Positions 49,763 through 58,437 of a stretch of 64,000 bases of DNA are shown here, piece after piece; the first letter of the stretch is position 1; each line of letters opens with the position of its first letter. The DNA is taken from contig NZ_FOHZ01000012.1 in assembly GCF_900111555.1 (NCBI RefSeq), forward strand, positions 1 to 64,000. Reading direction: 5' to 3'. Made by a program: the position numbers and the translations under genes. The DNA is from Marinobacter segnicrescens. GTDB lineage: Bacteria; Pseudomonadota; Gammaproteobacteria; Pseudomonadales; Oleiphilaceae. A model generated the notes under the pieces. The model saw only the letters and a program-made list of their open reading frames with translations, did not search any database and was not told the DNA's origin.

Positions 49763-50703
49763 AGATCCAGCACCAGCTTGCCCCGCACATGGCCGCCCTC
49801 CAGCAGGTGGTGGGCCGCCGGGGCGTCTGGCAGGGCGAATACTCCGTCCACGTGGACCTTCACATCACCATCCTCGATCAGCTCCAGGATCTCTTCCAGT
49901 TGGAACACGTCCGGGCGCACGGTCATGCCGTGGGCTTTCAGGCCCATACGCTCCGCTTCACTGACGATCTCATCGGCGGTAATGGTAGGAATGGTCACCA
50001 GCACCCCGTGCTCGCTCAGGGTATGCAGGGACCGCTTGCCGGTATCACCCCCGACCAGGTCGAGCACCAGGTCGAGTCCATAGCACTCGTCGACAAAATC
50101 CACCTGGTGGTAGTCGATGACCTCATGGACGCCGAGCCCGGCGAGGAAGTCCCGGTTATCGGCCGAGGCGGTGGCGATCACATGGGCACCCCGCACCAGC
50201 GCGAACTGCACCGCAAGGTGCCCGACACCGCCGGCACCTGCGTGGATCAACACTTTCTGACCAGGTTCCAGCTCGCCCATATCGAACAGGGCCTGCCAGG
50301 CGGTCAGGCCCGCCAGCGGCAGGCCACCCGCTGCCAGCAAATCCAGTTCTTCCGGCACAATGGCCAACTCAGCCGCGGGCGCCGCCAGGAACTGGGCACA
50401 GGCACCACCCTGCGTCGGGAAGCCAACCATACCCATAACCCGGTCGCCCGGTACCAGGGTGGCCACCTTGTCGCCCACGGCGACCACCTCGCCAGCCATG
50501 TCATATCCCGGCGTCCAGGGCAGTCGGTCCCCGATCTGGCGGGCAGCAAAGCCCAGGCCGCGGCGGGTCTTCCAGTCGATGGGGTTCAGTCCAGCGGCCC
50601 GTACCCGAACCAGCACCTCTTCAGGGCCTGGCTCAGGCACGGGAGCTTCGGCCACTTCAAGTACATCGGGATCCCCGAACTCCCGGTAGACCAGTTGTTT
50701 CAT
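49750..50703 (-). CDS. NADPH:quinone reductase-like oxidoreductase
   Basis: This 317-residue medium-chain dehydrogenase has the GroES-like N-terminal half (GLNPIDWKTRRG, PWTPGYDMAGEVVAVG) and a Rossmann half with IHAGAGGVGHLAVQFA. Catalytic zinc ligands are lacking, so it belongs with the zinc-free quinone oxidoreductases, not true alcohol dehydrogenases. GAGG lies 8 bases before ATG 50703. Substrate unknown. Confidence 0.87.
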   Translation of the reverse strand: MKQLVYREFGDPDVLEVAEAPVPEPGPEEVLVRVRAAGLNPIDWKTRRGLGFAARQIGDRLPWTPGYDMAGEVVAVGDKVATLVPGDRVMGMVGFPTQGGACAQFLAAPAAELAIVPEELDLLAAGGLPLAGLTAWQALFDMGELEPGQKVLIHAGAGGVGHLAVQFALVRGAHVIATASADNRDFLAGLGVHEVIDYHQVDFVDECYGLDLVLDLVGGDTGKRSLHTLSEHGVLVTIPTITADEIVSEAERMGLKAHGMTVRPDVFQLEEILELIEDGDVKVHVDGVFALPDAPAAHHLLEGGHVRGKLVLDLQEG

Positions 50704-50861
50704 GGTGGATACCTCGTTTTTTTCCATGACCTTCCCCCCGATGAATACGACCCCATACCGGTTACAGGATATGGTGACTGGTCAGTTTAGCAGCCCCCCG
50801 GGCTCAAGGCTGACCTCTTGCGATGAATACTTCCGGCCACCGGACCCCTGTACCCCGGCGG

Positions 50862-51341
50862 CTACAACTTATAACCGCCTTCAACCCGGATATGCCGGAA
50901 AATTTCAGCGAACTCGGCCGGCACCCTCGTGGGGCGCTGGGATTGCATATTGACGCAGGCATGGGTGGAAATCGCCCGCATCAGAGTCTTGCCGTCGGCC
51001 GGGCGCACCAACTGGAACTGCCGGGCCGAGCGGATACGGCCATCGAAGTCGGTGAGCCAGGTCGCCAATACCAGCCGGTCACCGGCATTGGCGGCGGCCA
51101 GGTAGTCAATCTCGGTACGGGTAATGGCCATGGCCTTGCCGGTCTGCTCGTGGAGGGCCCAGGTCATACCCGCACTCTCGATATGCGCCCAGCTGATGTC
51201 CTCAAGCCAACGGACGTAGACGACATTATTGGCATGGCCGAGGCGGTCCGTGTCTTCCGGACGCACGTTAATATCCAGGGTGAACGGATCCGGCAGGTCC
51301 CAGTCCTGGAACCCGTCGTTCTGGTCGGTGTTCAATTCCAT
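50862..51341 (-). CDS. Hotdog-fold acyl-CoA thioesterase (YbgC/FadM type)
   Basis: This 159-residue protein has the hotdog active-site block EDTDRLGHANNVVYVRWLED with the catalytic Asp. It should hydrolyse acyl-CoA thioesters. The start is uncertain: ATG 51341 has AAGGAG only 2 bases upstream, while ATG codons at 51359 and 51377 have weaker support. It follows the SMP-30-like gene by about 50 bases on the same strand and may be co-transcribed. Confidence 0.85.
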   Translation of the reverse strand: MELNTDQNDGFQDWDLPDPFTLDINVRPEDTDRLGHANNVVYVRWLEDISWAHIESAGMTWALHEQTGKAMAITRTEIDYLAAANAGDRLVLATWLTDFDGRIRSARQFQLVRPADGKTLMRAISTHACVNMQSQRPTRVPAEFAEIFRHIRVEGGYKL

Positions 51342-51392
51342 TACTCCTTCACTGATCATAATTCGTTGCTGCACCATGCCCCTGGTCACGGT

Positions 51393-52484
51393 TTACTGCA
51401 CAGGTCCCATTCCCGGAATCGCGTTCAGCGGCAACCTGCCCAGGCGATCGCTATACAAGCTGCCAAAATACAGCTCGTCACCATGAACCCGGGCCGACGT
51501 CAGCCCCCAAAGGTAGTCGCCCCGGGTATCGTGCAGGCTGGTGACAATTTCACCCTCGCCGTTGAGGGCAATCACCAGGCCATACTCACCCGGCCCCGGA
51601 CGCAGCCAGGGCGGCAGGCGGGCCACCAGGTTCTTCAGCCAGGGATGGTGGTGCAGAAAGTCCAGTGAGGGCCTGCGCAGGGCTGGCATGGCGACCCAGT
51701 AGCGGCCGGCAGCATCCACGTCGAGGTTGTCCGGAAACCCGGGCAGGTTGTCGGCAAACACTTCCGCCCGGCCCTGCTCCGGACCGCTGAGCCAATAGCG
51801 CAGTATGCGGTAACGGGGAGTCTCTGCCACCAGCAGGTAGTCCCCCTCCGGTGAGACCACCACCCCGTTGGCAAAGTAGAGGTTTCTGAGCAGTACCCGA
51901 GTCTGGCCGGTCTGGGGGCTATATCGTAGCAGGCGTCCATTGGGCCGCATTGCCAGAAGGTCCAACTGGTGGTCCTCAAGGCGGTGGCGGGTGCTGGCAT
52001 CGGTGAAATAGATATTACCATCCGGTCCTGCGTCCACCCCGTCCGCCAGCCGGAACGGCAGCCCTTCGGCCTCCCGGGTGAGTACGCGGGTCTCGCCGCG
52101 GGGGCTTATGGACAACAGCCCCCGCTCGGCATCGGCCACAACCAGGTTACCCTGCCGGTCAAAGTCCAGTCCCAGTGGTCGGCCACCGGTCTCCACCCAG
52201 CGGTTGGGATCCCCATCCCCTTCCCCGTCCAGGCGAACAATCCAGCCATCCGCAGTACCGGTATGAATCCTGCCGGAGGCATCCATGGCGGTATCTTCCG
52301 GTTGTGCCAACTGCCCCTTGGCCAACAGGTCTGACAAACGCAGTCGTTCGTTCGGTGCCAGGGGCCCCTGCATCGCGGGAGCCGAGGGCGCCGGCCAGGC
52401 CCGGCTGTCGATGGGTGAAGGACTCAGCAGAAAGCCGCCAAGCATCACGAAAACGATCAACAGCAGTATCAGCAGCCATTTCAT
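51393..52484 (-). CDS. SMP-30/strictosidine-synthase-like beta-propeller protein
   Basis: This 363-residue protein has an N-terminal membrane anchor (WLLILLLIVFVMLGGFLL) and a six-bladed propeller with GRPLGLDFDRQGNLVVAD, DGVDAGPDGNIYFTDAS and NGVVVSPEGDYLLVAET repeats. It resembles the APMAP/strictosidine synthase branch; a lactonase or arylesterase role is possible and not shown. It probably faces the periplasm. Confidence 0.82.
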   Translation of the reverse strand: MKWLLILLLIVFVMLGGFLLSPSPIDSRAWPAPSAPAMQGPLAPNERLRLSDLLAKGQLAQPEDTAMDASGRIHTGTADGWIVRLDGEGDGDPNRWVETGGRPLGLDFDRQGNLVVADAERGLLSISPRGETRVLTREAEGLPFRLADGVDAGPDGNIYFTDASTRHRLEDHQLDLLAMRPNGRLLRYSPQTGQTRVLLRNLYFANGVVVSPEGDYLLVAETPRYRILRYWLSGPEQGRAEVFADNLPGFPDNLDVDAAGRYWVAMPALRRPSLDFLHHHPWLKNLVARLPPWLRPGPGEYGLVIALNGEGEIVTSLHDTRGDYLWGLTSARVHGDELYFGSLYSDRLGRLPLNAIPGMGPVQ

Positions 52485-52531
52485 GGAACGAGTCCTGTAC
52501 CGGTTGCCTGGTATGCCAGTGCTGGTGCGGC

Positions 52532-53323
52532 TCAGCCTTTCAGGAATTCACGACAGAGGCGGGCAAACTCGTCTGGCTTCTCGGCATGGAGCCAGTGGTC
52601 CGTGCCCTCGATTTCCTCGATGCGCGCCTGTGGAAACAGGGTATCGATGCGCTCGCGGTGCTTGCGCTGGATATAGGCGGAATCAGCACCCTTGATAAAC
52701 AGAACCGGTCCGTCAAAGGGACCATCACCTTCCGGCGCGTCCGCCAGGTTCTGGTAACAGGCCTCGATGACCGGAAGGTTCAGGCGCCAACGGAAGACGT
52801 TCGGGTTATCGGCTTTCTCTTCTTCCGGTACCCGCACCAGGTTTTTCAGCAGGAACATGCGCACTTCCGGCGTTTCCACGTATTCCTGCAGCGCCTTGTC
52901 TGCCTCGCCACGAGTTGAAATTGCTGACAGGTCAAGGCTCTTCATGCCTTCCAGGATGGCATCGTGACGGGGGTGGTAGGTCACCGGTGCAATATCTGCG
53001 ACGATCACCTTCTCCACCCGGTCCGGGTAACTCAGGGCCACCTGCATGGCGGTCTTGCCTCCCATGGAGTGCCCCAGAAGGCTGGCCTTCGCCAGTCCCT
53101 GCTCGTCCATATAGGCGATAACGTCTTCCGCCATGGAGGGATAGTCCATGGAGTCGGTGTGGGGAGAGCGGCCATGATTGCGCAGGTCCAGGCCGTGGAT
53201 TTGCCGGACCTCCTGGAGACGCTGGTTGACGCCACCCAGGTTTTCAAGGGAACCGAACAACCCGTGCAGCAGCAAAAGGGGTTTGCCTTCACCAGAAATC
53301 CGACGATGTAACCTGACGCTCAT
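52532..53323 (-). CDS. Alpha/beta-fold esterase, YbfF-like
   Basis: This 263-residue hydrolase has the oxyanion LLLLHGLFGSLENLGG, the nucleophile elbow GHSMGGKTAM and the C-terminal GTDHWLHAEKP His. The pattern is that of YbfF esterases, which cleave short or medium acyl esters including CoA esters. GAGG lies 5 bases before ATG 53323. It leads a run of minus-strand lipid-related genes with the SMP-30-like and thioesterase genes. Confidence 0.88.
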   Translation of the reverse strand: MSVRLHRRISGEGKPLLLLHGLFGSLENLGGVNQRLQEVRQIHGLDLRNHGRSPHTDSMDYPSMAEDVIAYMDEQGLAKASLLGHSMGGKTAMQVALSYPDRVEKVIVADIAPVTYHPRHDAILEGMKSLDLSAISTRGEADKALQEYVETPEVRMFLLKNLVRVPEEEKADNPNVFRWRLNLPVIEACYQNLADAPEGDGPFDGPVLFIKGADSAYIQRKHRERIDTLFPQARIEEIEGTDHWLHAEKPDEFARLCREFLKG

Positions 53324-53446
53324 GAATGCCTCGCTCTTCCTGTTTTTGTTTGGCCGGACCCCGGCGGGAAAACACGATACTGCCGCCATACTTTGAGATG
53401 CCCGGGTTTGCTATTGTTGCAGGGTCTGTTTGCAAGAGTACAGCAC

Positions 53447-54877
53447 ATGCCCGATTTTTCACTGCTGGCGGTAACCGTTGCCGGGCTCTACCTGGTTGCC
53501 CTGTTTTGCGTCTACCGCATATTGCTCAGTTACCGTACAGCCCAGGGCGCCATCGCCTGGATTATCAGCCTGATCGGCCTGCCGTGGATCGCGGTGCCCC
53601 TGTACCTGCTGTTCGGCCGCAACCGCTTCGCCGGCTACGTACAGGCCAGGCGACTGAACGATCGTACCCTCGAACCCCTGCTGACCCAATATGAACAGCA
53701 GGCGGAAACCCTGCCTTACCCCGGCAACGCCCAGAATCCCGACGAGCTCAGTGTACTCGCCACCCTGGGCCGGCAACCGTTTACAGGGGGCAATGACTGT
53801 ACCCTGCTGAAAAACGGTGATGCCACCTTTGACGCCCTGTTCGAGGCCATGGAAAACGCCACCGATTACATCCTGCTGGAATTCTACATTGTCCGTTCTG
53901 ACCGGGTCGGCAATCGTATCCTGCATATCCTCAAGCGCAAGCTTGCCCAGGGGGTCAGGGTCTACTTCCTCTACGATGATATCGGCAGTGTCTGGCTGCC
54001 TGGTCGTTACCTGAAAGCGCTGAAGGCCGCAGGTGCCCGCGTGGCATCGTTTGGCGATGGCAATGTCCGCCGGCGTCGTTTGCAGATCAACTTCCGCAAC
54101 CACCGCAAGATCCTGGTGTGTGACGGCAAGGTGGGCTTTGTGGGAGGTATCAACCTGGGGGACGAGTATCTGGGCACCGATATGGGGGTCGAACCCTGGC
54201 GGGACACGCACTGCCGGATTACCGGCCCAGCGGCCCTGGGCCTCCAGCTGGCCTGGCTGGAAGACTGGCACTGGGCGACAGGTGACAACCCGGAGCTGAA
54301 CTGGCAGCCCAGTCCCTCTCAAAGGGGCGACCAGCAGGTGCTGATCCTGCCCAGCAGCCCTGCAGACCGGTGGGAAACGTGTACCCTGTTTTTCCTGAAC
54401 TGCATCAACAATGCCCGGCAACGGCTGTGGATCGCCTCGCCCTACTTCGTACCGGACTTCCAGGTCATGAATGCCCTGCAGCTGGCCGCGATGCGAGGTG
54501 TCGATGTGCGCATCCTGATTCCGGAGAAACCTGATCACCTGCTCATCGGGCTGGCAGCCTATTCCTACCTGGTGACTGCGAACGAATGCGGCATCCGCAT
54601 CTGTCAGTACCATGCCGGCTTTATGCACCAGAAAGCCTTACTGGTGGATGATCGCTACGCAGCGGTGGGCACCGCCAACCTGGATAACCGCTCCATGCGC
54701 CTGAACTTTGAGATCACGGCCCTCTCAACGGCAGCCGACTTTGTCAGCGAAGTGGAAGCCATGCTTGAAGCTGACCTGGCCAACAGCCGCACCCTGGAGC
54801 GTGCTGATTACGAGGACCGGTCACTGCTGTTCCGCCTGGCCTGTCGATCGGTTCGGCTAATGGCGCCCTTGCTGTAA
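53447..54877 (+). CDS. cls: Cardiolipin synthase
   Basis: This 476-residue membrane enzyme joins two phosphatidylglycerols. It has two N-terminal hydrophobic helices (LLAVTVAGLYLVALFCV and AIAWIISLIGLPWIAVPLYLLFG) and two HKD motifs: HRKILVCDGKVGFVGG and HQKALLVDDRYAAVGTANLD. Both are intact. The start ATG 53447 has a weak AAGAG upstream. Which Cls paralogue it equals is not decided. Confidence 0.93.
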   Translation: MPDFSLLAVTVAGLYLVALFCVYRILLSYRTAQGAIAWIISLIGLPWIAVPLYLLFGRNRFAGYVQARRLNDRTLEPLLTQYEQQAETLPYPGNAQNPDELSVLATLGRQPFTGGNDCTLLKNGDATFDALFEAMENATDYILLEFYIVRSDRVGNRILHILKRKLAQGVRVYFLYDDIGSVWLPGRYLKALKAAGARVASFGDGNVRRRRLQINFRNHRKILVCDGKVGFVGGINLGDEYLGTDMGVEPWRDTHCRITGPAALGLQLAWLEDWHWATGDNPELNWQPSPSQRGDQQVLILPSSPADRWETCTLFFLNCINNARQRLWIASPYFVPDFQVMNALQLAAMRGVDVRILIPEKPDHLLIGLAAYSYLVTANECGIRICQYHAGFMHQKALLVDDRYAAVGTANLDNRSMRLNFEITALSTAADFVSEVEAMLEADLANSRTLERADYEDRSLLFRLACRSVRLMAPLL

Positions 54878-54890
54878 TTCGTCAGGACAA

Positions 54891-57149
54891 TCAGTCGAAC
54901 AGCTGACGTAGTGAATACCCCACATTCAGGTACACGCCCCAGCGATCGTCATTGTTGTAGGCCAGCGCCGCCTGGACCGGGCCGATAACCGTATCGAACC
55001 CGGCGAAAACGGTGCCCGAGGTCAGTACGTCCTCCCACCGGGCACCGCCAATATCTTCCCAGGCGTTACCCGCCTCCATACCTGCGCCGACAAAGAAGGG
55101 CACGATGGGGCCACCGAACTTGTGGTATAGCACGGCCGTTCCCAGTACTGCGTCCTGGCCGGTCACCTCCCCCTGCCCATAGGCTGACAGGCGGCGAAAA
55201 CCACCCAGCAGGACATTGTTTTCGATGCCGGCCTCGCCGCGGGTCACCACACTGGCAAAGAATTCACCCGAAGCGACCCAGTCACCCCGATGGCCCGCCT
55301 TCGCCAGCCGCAAAACGGTCCGGTCAAACTCGCTGTCAGCCCCCAGGGCTGGCCGCTCGAAACGCCCCCGGACACCAGCGAACGAGCCACTTTCCGGCAG
55401 GAAGGGGTCGTCCAGGGAGTCATAGACCATGCGCAGGTTCCAGCTGCCCTGCTGTATCCGGTCACCGCTGACCGGGCTGTCGCCAATACGGTCATCCACC
55501 CGCGCGTAGCCCCGCTCCACGGTGGCCCTCAGTTCTGCGTTGGCGCCCAGCTCCGTACCGACAGCCAGGTCCAGGTGACGGCTGGATACATCCACCTCGG
55601 CAACACGTTCGCCATCCTGGTCGAAGATACTGTAGCGGTCCTTCTCATATTCCGCTCCCGCGACCGCAAACCGCCGGTAACCATAGTCCAGGGGCTGGAA
55701 CCACTCGGTGCGTACCCAGGGTTGGGTGCCCAGTTGCACACCGGTTTGCCACTCCCCACCGAGGCGGTTGAGCTGGGTCATGCGCAGTGATGCCGCCACG
55801 TTAAAGCGCGTATCACTCTCGAAGTTTTCCTCATAGCCCAGGCCAAAGCTCAGATAATTCGGCCCCCAACTCTTCTCCCGCACCAGGATCTCCAACACCG
55901 AGCCATGGTCCCCGGGGCTCAGGCTGTAACTGACATTCTCGTAGTAACCCAGGCCATAGATGCGCTTGAGGTCTTCCTCCAGTTGTTGCTGGTTCAGCGG
56001 CTCGCCCTCCTGCTGGCGAATCCGGTCGCGCAGGAAACGATCTGCCAGCCGGCTGTCCTGGCGGATAATCACATCCGAAATCACTTCCGGTTCAAAGCCG
56101 CGGTACGTGCGCATAGCCATTTCCTGCCGCCACTGCTCATCGTCCGCCGCCAGCCTGTTAAGAGCGGATGCCTGCTCCCGGGCCGCCGTCGCCCCGAGCT
56201 CCATCAACTCTGCCCCCTGGAAGAAGTCAGCAGAGCCCAACCCGGCCAGGTCAGGGGTAATCAGCACGTCGTTATCCTGCAGGGAGGCGAGCTGTTGCTC
56301 CACGCTGCGCCGGGTCATCAGGGTGGTGAGCTGGCTAACAACGGAAAACGCCTGGGTCAGGCTCTCACCCCGGCCCGGCTCGTCGGAGATATCCACTACA
56401 ATGACGACATCTGCCCCCAGCTCCCGGGCCACGCTGACCGGCAGGTTGTTGGCGACGCCCCCGTCGACCAACAGGCGACCATTCCGGTTCACCGGGGCAT
56501 AGACCCCCGGAATGCTCATACTCGCCCGTATCGCTTCGGCCAGGCTGCCATCCGCCAGTACAACCTCCTCGCCGGTTTCCAGGTCGGTGGCTACTGCGCG
56601 GAAAGGGATGGGGAGCTGGTCAAAATCCCTCACCAGGGCGGCTTCCCGGGTCAGGTCGTTAAGGATAAGGCTCAGGTTCTGGCCAGAAATCAGTCCCCGG
56701 CCCACACGAAATCCGTCCAACCCCACACCGAGACCGGGAATGGCGGGGAACCGCCAGCCGTCTTCCTTGCGGCGGACCGGCTGGTAGCTGCGACCCGGTG
56801 TATCCTGGAAACTGGATAGCCAGTCCATTTCCAGCATGCGATCCTCGATGGCTTCCACGGGCATGCCCTGCGCATAGAGGGCGCCTACGGCAGCACCCGC
56901 GCTGGTGCCCACCACCAGGTCCACCGGAACCCGGATTTCTTCAAGCACCCGCAGAACGCCGACGTGGGCCAGGCCCTTGGCGCCACCACCACTGAGGACG
57001 AGACCCACAACGGGGCGCTCTTTGCCGTCCTCAGCGGGCGCCCCCGGGTGAGCAGATGAGTGGGTCGGCATGGCCGTGAACAAGGCCATGAGCAAGGTGA
57101 TGGCCAGCACAAGCGGGCCAACCGCAGGCAGACGGGCAGGATGAATCAC
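54891..57149 (-). CDS. PlpD-type patatin phospholipase with outer-membrane barrel
   Basis: This 752-residue protein fits type Vd autotransporters. Order: signal peptide (1-33), patatin domain at about 45-330 with SGGGAKG oxyanion loop (53-59), GTSAGA nucleophile Ser83 and DGG Asp229; one POTRA-like domain at about 350-430; then a 16-strand-type barrel to the C-terminal aromatic end (GYSLRQLFD). It likely shows a phospholipase at the surface. The start is GTG 57149 with AGGGAG upstream. It converges on cls with 13 bases between. Confidence 0.92.
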   Translation of the reverse strand: MIHPARLPAVGPLVLAITLLMALFTAMPTHSSAHPGAPAEDGKERPVVGLVLSGGGAKGLAHVGVLRVLEEIRVPVDLVVGTSAGAAVGALYAQGMPVEAIEDRMLEMDWLSSFQDTPGRSYQPVRRKEDGWRFPAIPGLGVGLDGFRVGRGLISGQNLSLILNDLTREAALVRDFDQLPIPFRAVATDLETGEEVVLADGSLAEAIRASMSIPGVYAPVNRNGRLLVDGGVANNLPVSVARELGADVVIVVDISDEPGRGESLTQAFSVVSQLTTLMTRRSVEQQLASLQDNDVLITPDLAGLGSADFFQGAELMELGATAAREQASALNRLAADDEQWRQEMAMRTYRGFEPEVISDVIIRQDSRLADRFLRDRIRQQEGEPLNQQQLEEDLKRIYGLGYYENVSYSLSPGDHGSVLEILVREKSWGPNYLSFGLGYEENFESDTRFNVAASLRMTQLNRLGGEWQTGVQLGTQPWVRTEWFQPLDYGYRRFAVAGAEYEKDRYSIFDQDGERVAEVDVSSRHLDLAVGTELGANAELRATVERGYARVDDRIGDSPVSGDRIQQGSWNLRMVYDSLDDPFLPESGSFAGVRGRFERPALGADSEFDRTVLRLAKAGHRGDWVASGEFFASVVTRGEAGIENNVLLGGFRRLSAYGQGEVTGQDAVLGTAVLYHKFGGPIVPFFVGAGMEAGNAWEDIGGARWEDVLTSGTVFAGFDTVIGPVQAALAYNNDDRWGVYLNVGYSLRQLFD

Positions 57150-57182
57150 TTGGTCACTCCCTGATAATCGTCCGGGGCGAAG

Positions 57183-57794
57183 TCAGTGCTTCCCGGCCTC
57201 CGGCGATTCTTCCAGTGACAGGTGGCTGACGTCCGGAACAACCGGTGGTGGCAATTCCCGTTCCACGCCCAGGTCGGAGCCGGCTGGCGCGATGGTCCAC
57301 TCATCCAGGTGTTCGAAAACCGGCCTCGGGGCTTCCCTTTCCTCCGCCAGGCGGGTGCCGACGGGATCCAGGCCCAGGCTGGATCCGGCCAGGACCTCAT
57401 CGGCCCTCTCGCCGGCAACCGGCAGACGATCACCAGGCTCAATGCGCGGACCCGGCTGCCTGGCGGGGGCCTGGCCGGCACCCGCAGCGGGTGGCTCTTC
57501 GGAGCTCGCTGACGGCTGTTCCATCCGGGCCGGCGAGGCAGCTTCCGCTGACGCTGGTGCTGGCTGCTCCGTCGCCATGGGCTGCACATAAGCCACCATG
57601 CCATGGCGGGCGAGAACCGCACGGTATTTTTCGGCCTGCTCCTGCTCCAGCCGGTTCCGGATGACGACCGGACGCCCACTGAACATCCGGTCAACCTGCT
57701 CAACGGAAGCCTTGAACAGGGTGCGGGCATTATTCCGCGCTGTCTGTACGTCGGTGCCGGGCTGACACTCACCCCGGAAAATCAGTTGAAACAT
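57183..57794 (-). CDS. Uncharacterised protein with basic N-terminal domain and acidic tail
   Basis: This 203-residue protein has an N-terminal domain (about 1-75, RNNARTLFKASVEQVDRMFSGRPVVIRN and KYRAVLARHGMVAYVQP) similar to a small domain found at the front of several proteobacterial proteins, some with DUF805. The rest is Pro/Ala/Glu-rich and probably unfolded, with short repeated GxDLGV/GSSLGLDPVG-type motifs and an SHLSLEE end. AAGGA lies 6 bases before ATG 57794. It precedes the patatin gene by 33 bases. Function unknown. Confidence 0.65.
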   Translation of the reverse strand: MFQLIFRGECQPGTDVQTARNNARTLFKASVEQVDRMFSGRPVVIRNRLEQEQAEKYRAVLARHGMVAYVQPMATEQPAPASAEAASPARMEQPSASSEEPPAAGAGQAPARQPGPRIEPGDRLPVAGERADEVLAGSSLGLDPVGTRLAEEREAPRPVFEHLDEWTIAPAGSDLGVERELPPPVVPDVSHLSLEESPEAGKH

Positions 57795-58010
57795 GGTTGT
57801 TCCTTTCAATTTCCGTAACTAGCTGTAGTCTAGCGCCCGTACCCATAAATCGCATGTCCGGACTCTCCACTTTTGGCGCATATACCAGGCGCAAGCCTAT
57901 TCAGCCATCGATTACCGAGAGGCAATCGAGATCCTGGTCCTGGATTTGTAAAAACTTGAAAAATGCGCAAAAAAATGACGGCGGCCAGCTCCAGCTTCTG
58001 CAATACTTCC

Positions 58011-58027
58011 TGTAACAGAATGTAACA
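58011..58027 (+). repeat. Direct repeat TGTAACA upstream of 58056 gene
   Basis: TGTAACA occurs at 58011-58017 and 58021-58027, spaced by one helical turn, about 30 bases before the ribosome binding site of the next gene. It could be a regulator site. Confidence 0.4.
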
Positions 58028-58055
58028 CGACACAATCCCTTGAGGAGATTTACGA

Positions 58056-58424
58056 ATGGTCCGCCATTCCGCACTGCTCACCCTGGCCAGTGTGCTGATC
58101 AGCTTATCCGCCACACCAGTCCAGGCAGAGAATATCGACCTGCTGATGACCCGGCTGTTTCCGCACAATGAACTCACCTACATCGGTTTCGACAGTGTGG
58201 AACGAGAAGACATTCCGGTGGCCTCCGGAGTCGACCGTAAATACCTTATCGTGGACTTCCGCAGCAACGGGGAAAACTCCCGGGAAAAACAGATTGCCCG
58301 TGTTCACCGGATCTGCACCACCTTGCTGACCAATAAAGACCTGATCAGTGACCTGTCACAACAGGGCTACGACATGGTTTCAGTCGCCTTTGACCGTCAC
58401 TCCCAGTACGACTGCCTACCCTGA
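58056..58424 (+). CDS. Small exported protein of unknown function
   Basis: I do not recognise this 122-residue protein. It has a signal peptide (LLTLASVLISLSATPVQA, cut about residue 24) and a compact domain with two Cys (CTTLL and the last-but-two residue) that could form a disulfide in the periplasm. GAGGAG lies 9 bases before the ATG. It converges on the sensor-kinase gene with 13 bases between; a link with that sensor is possible but unsupported. Confidence 0.72.
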   Translation: MVRHSALLTLASVLISLSATPVQAENIDLLMTRLFPHNELTYIGFDSVEREDIPVASGVDRKYLIVDFRSNGENSREKQIARVHRICTTLLTNKDLISDLSQQGYDMVSVAFDRHSQYDCLP

Positions 58425-58437
58425 ACCAAACCGGCGC

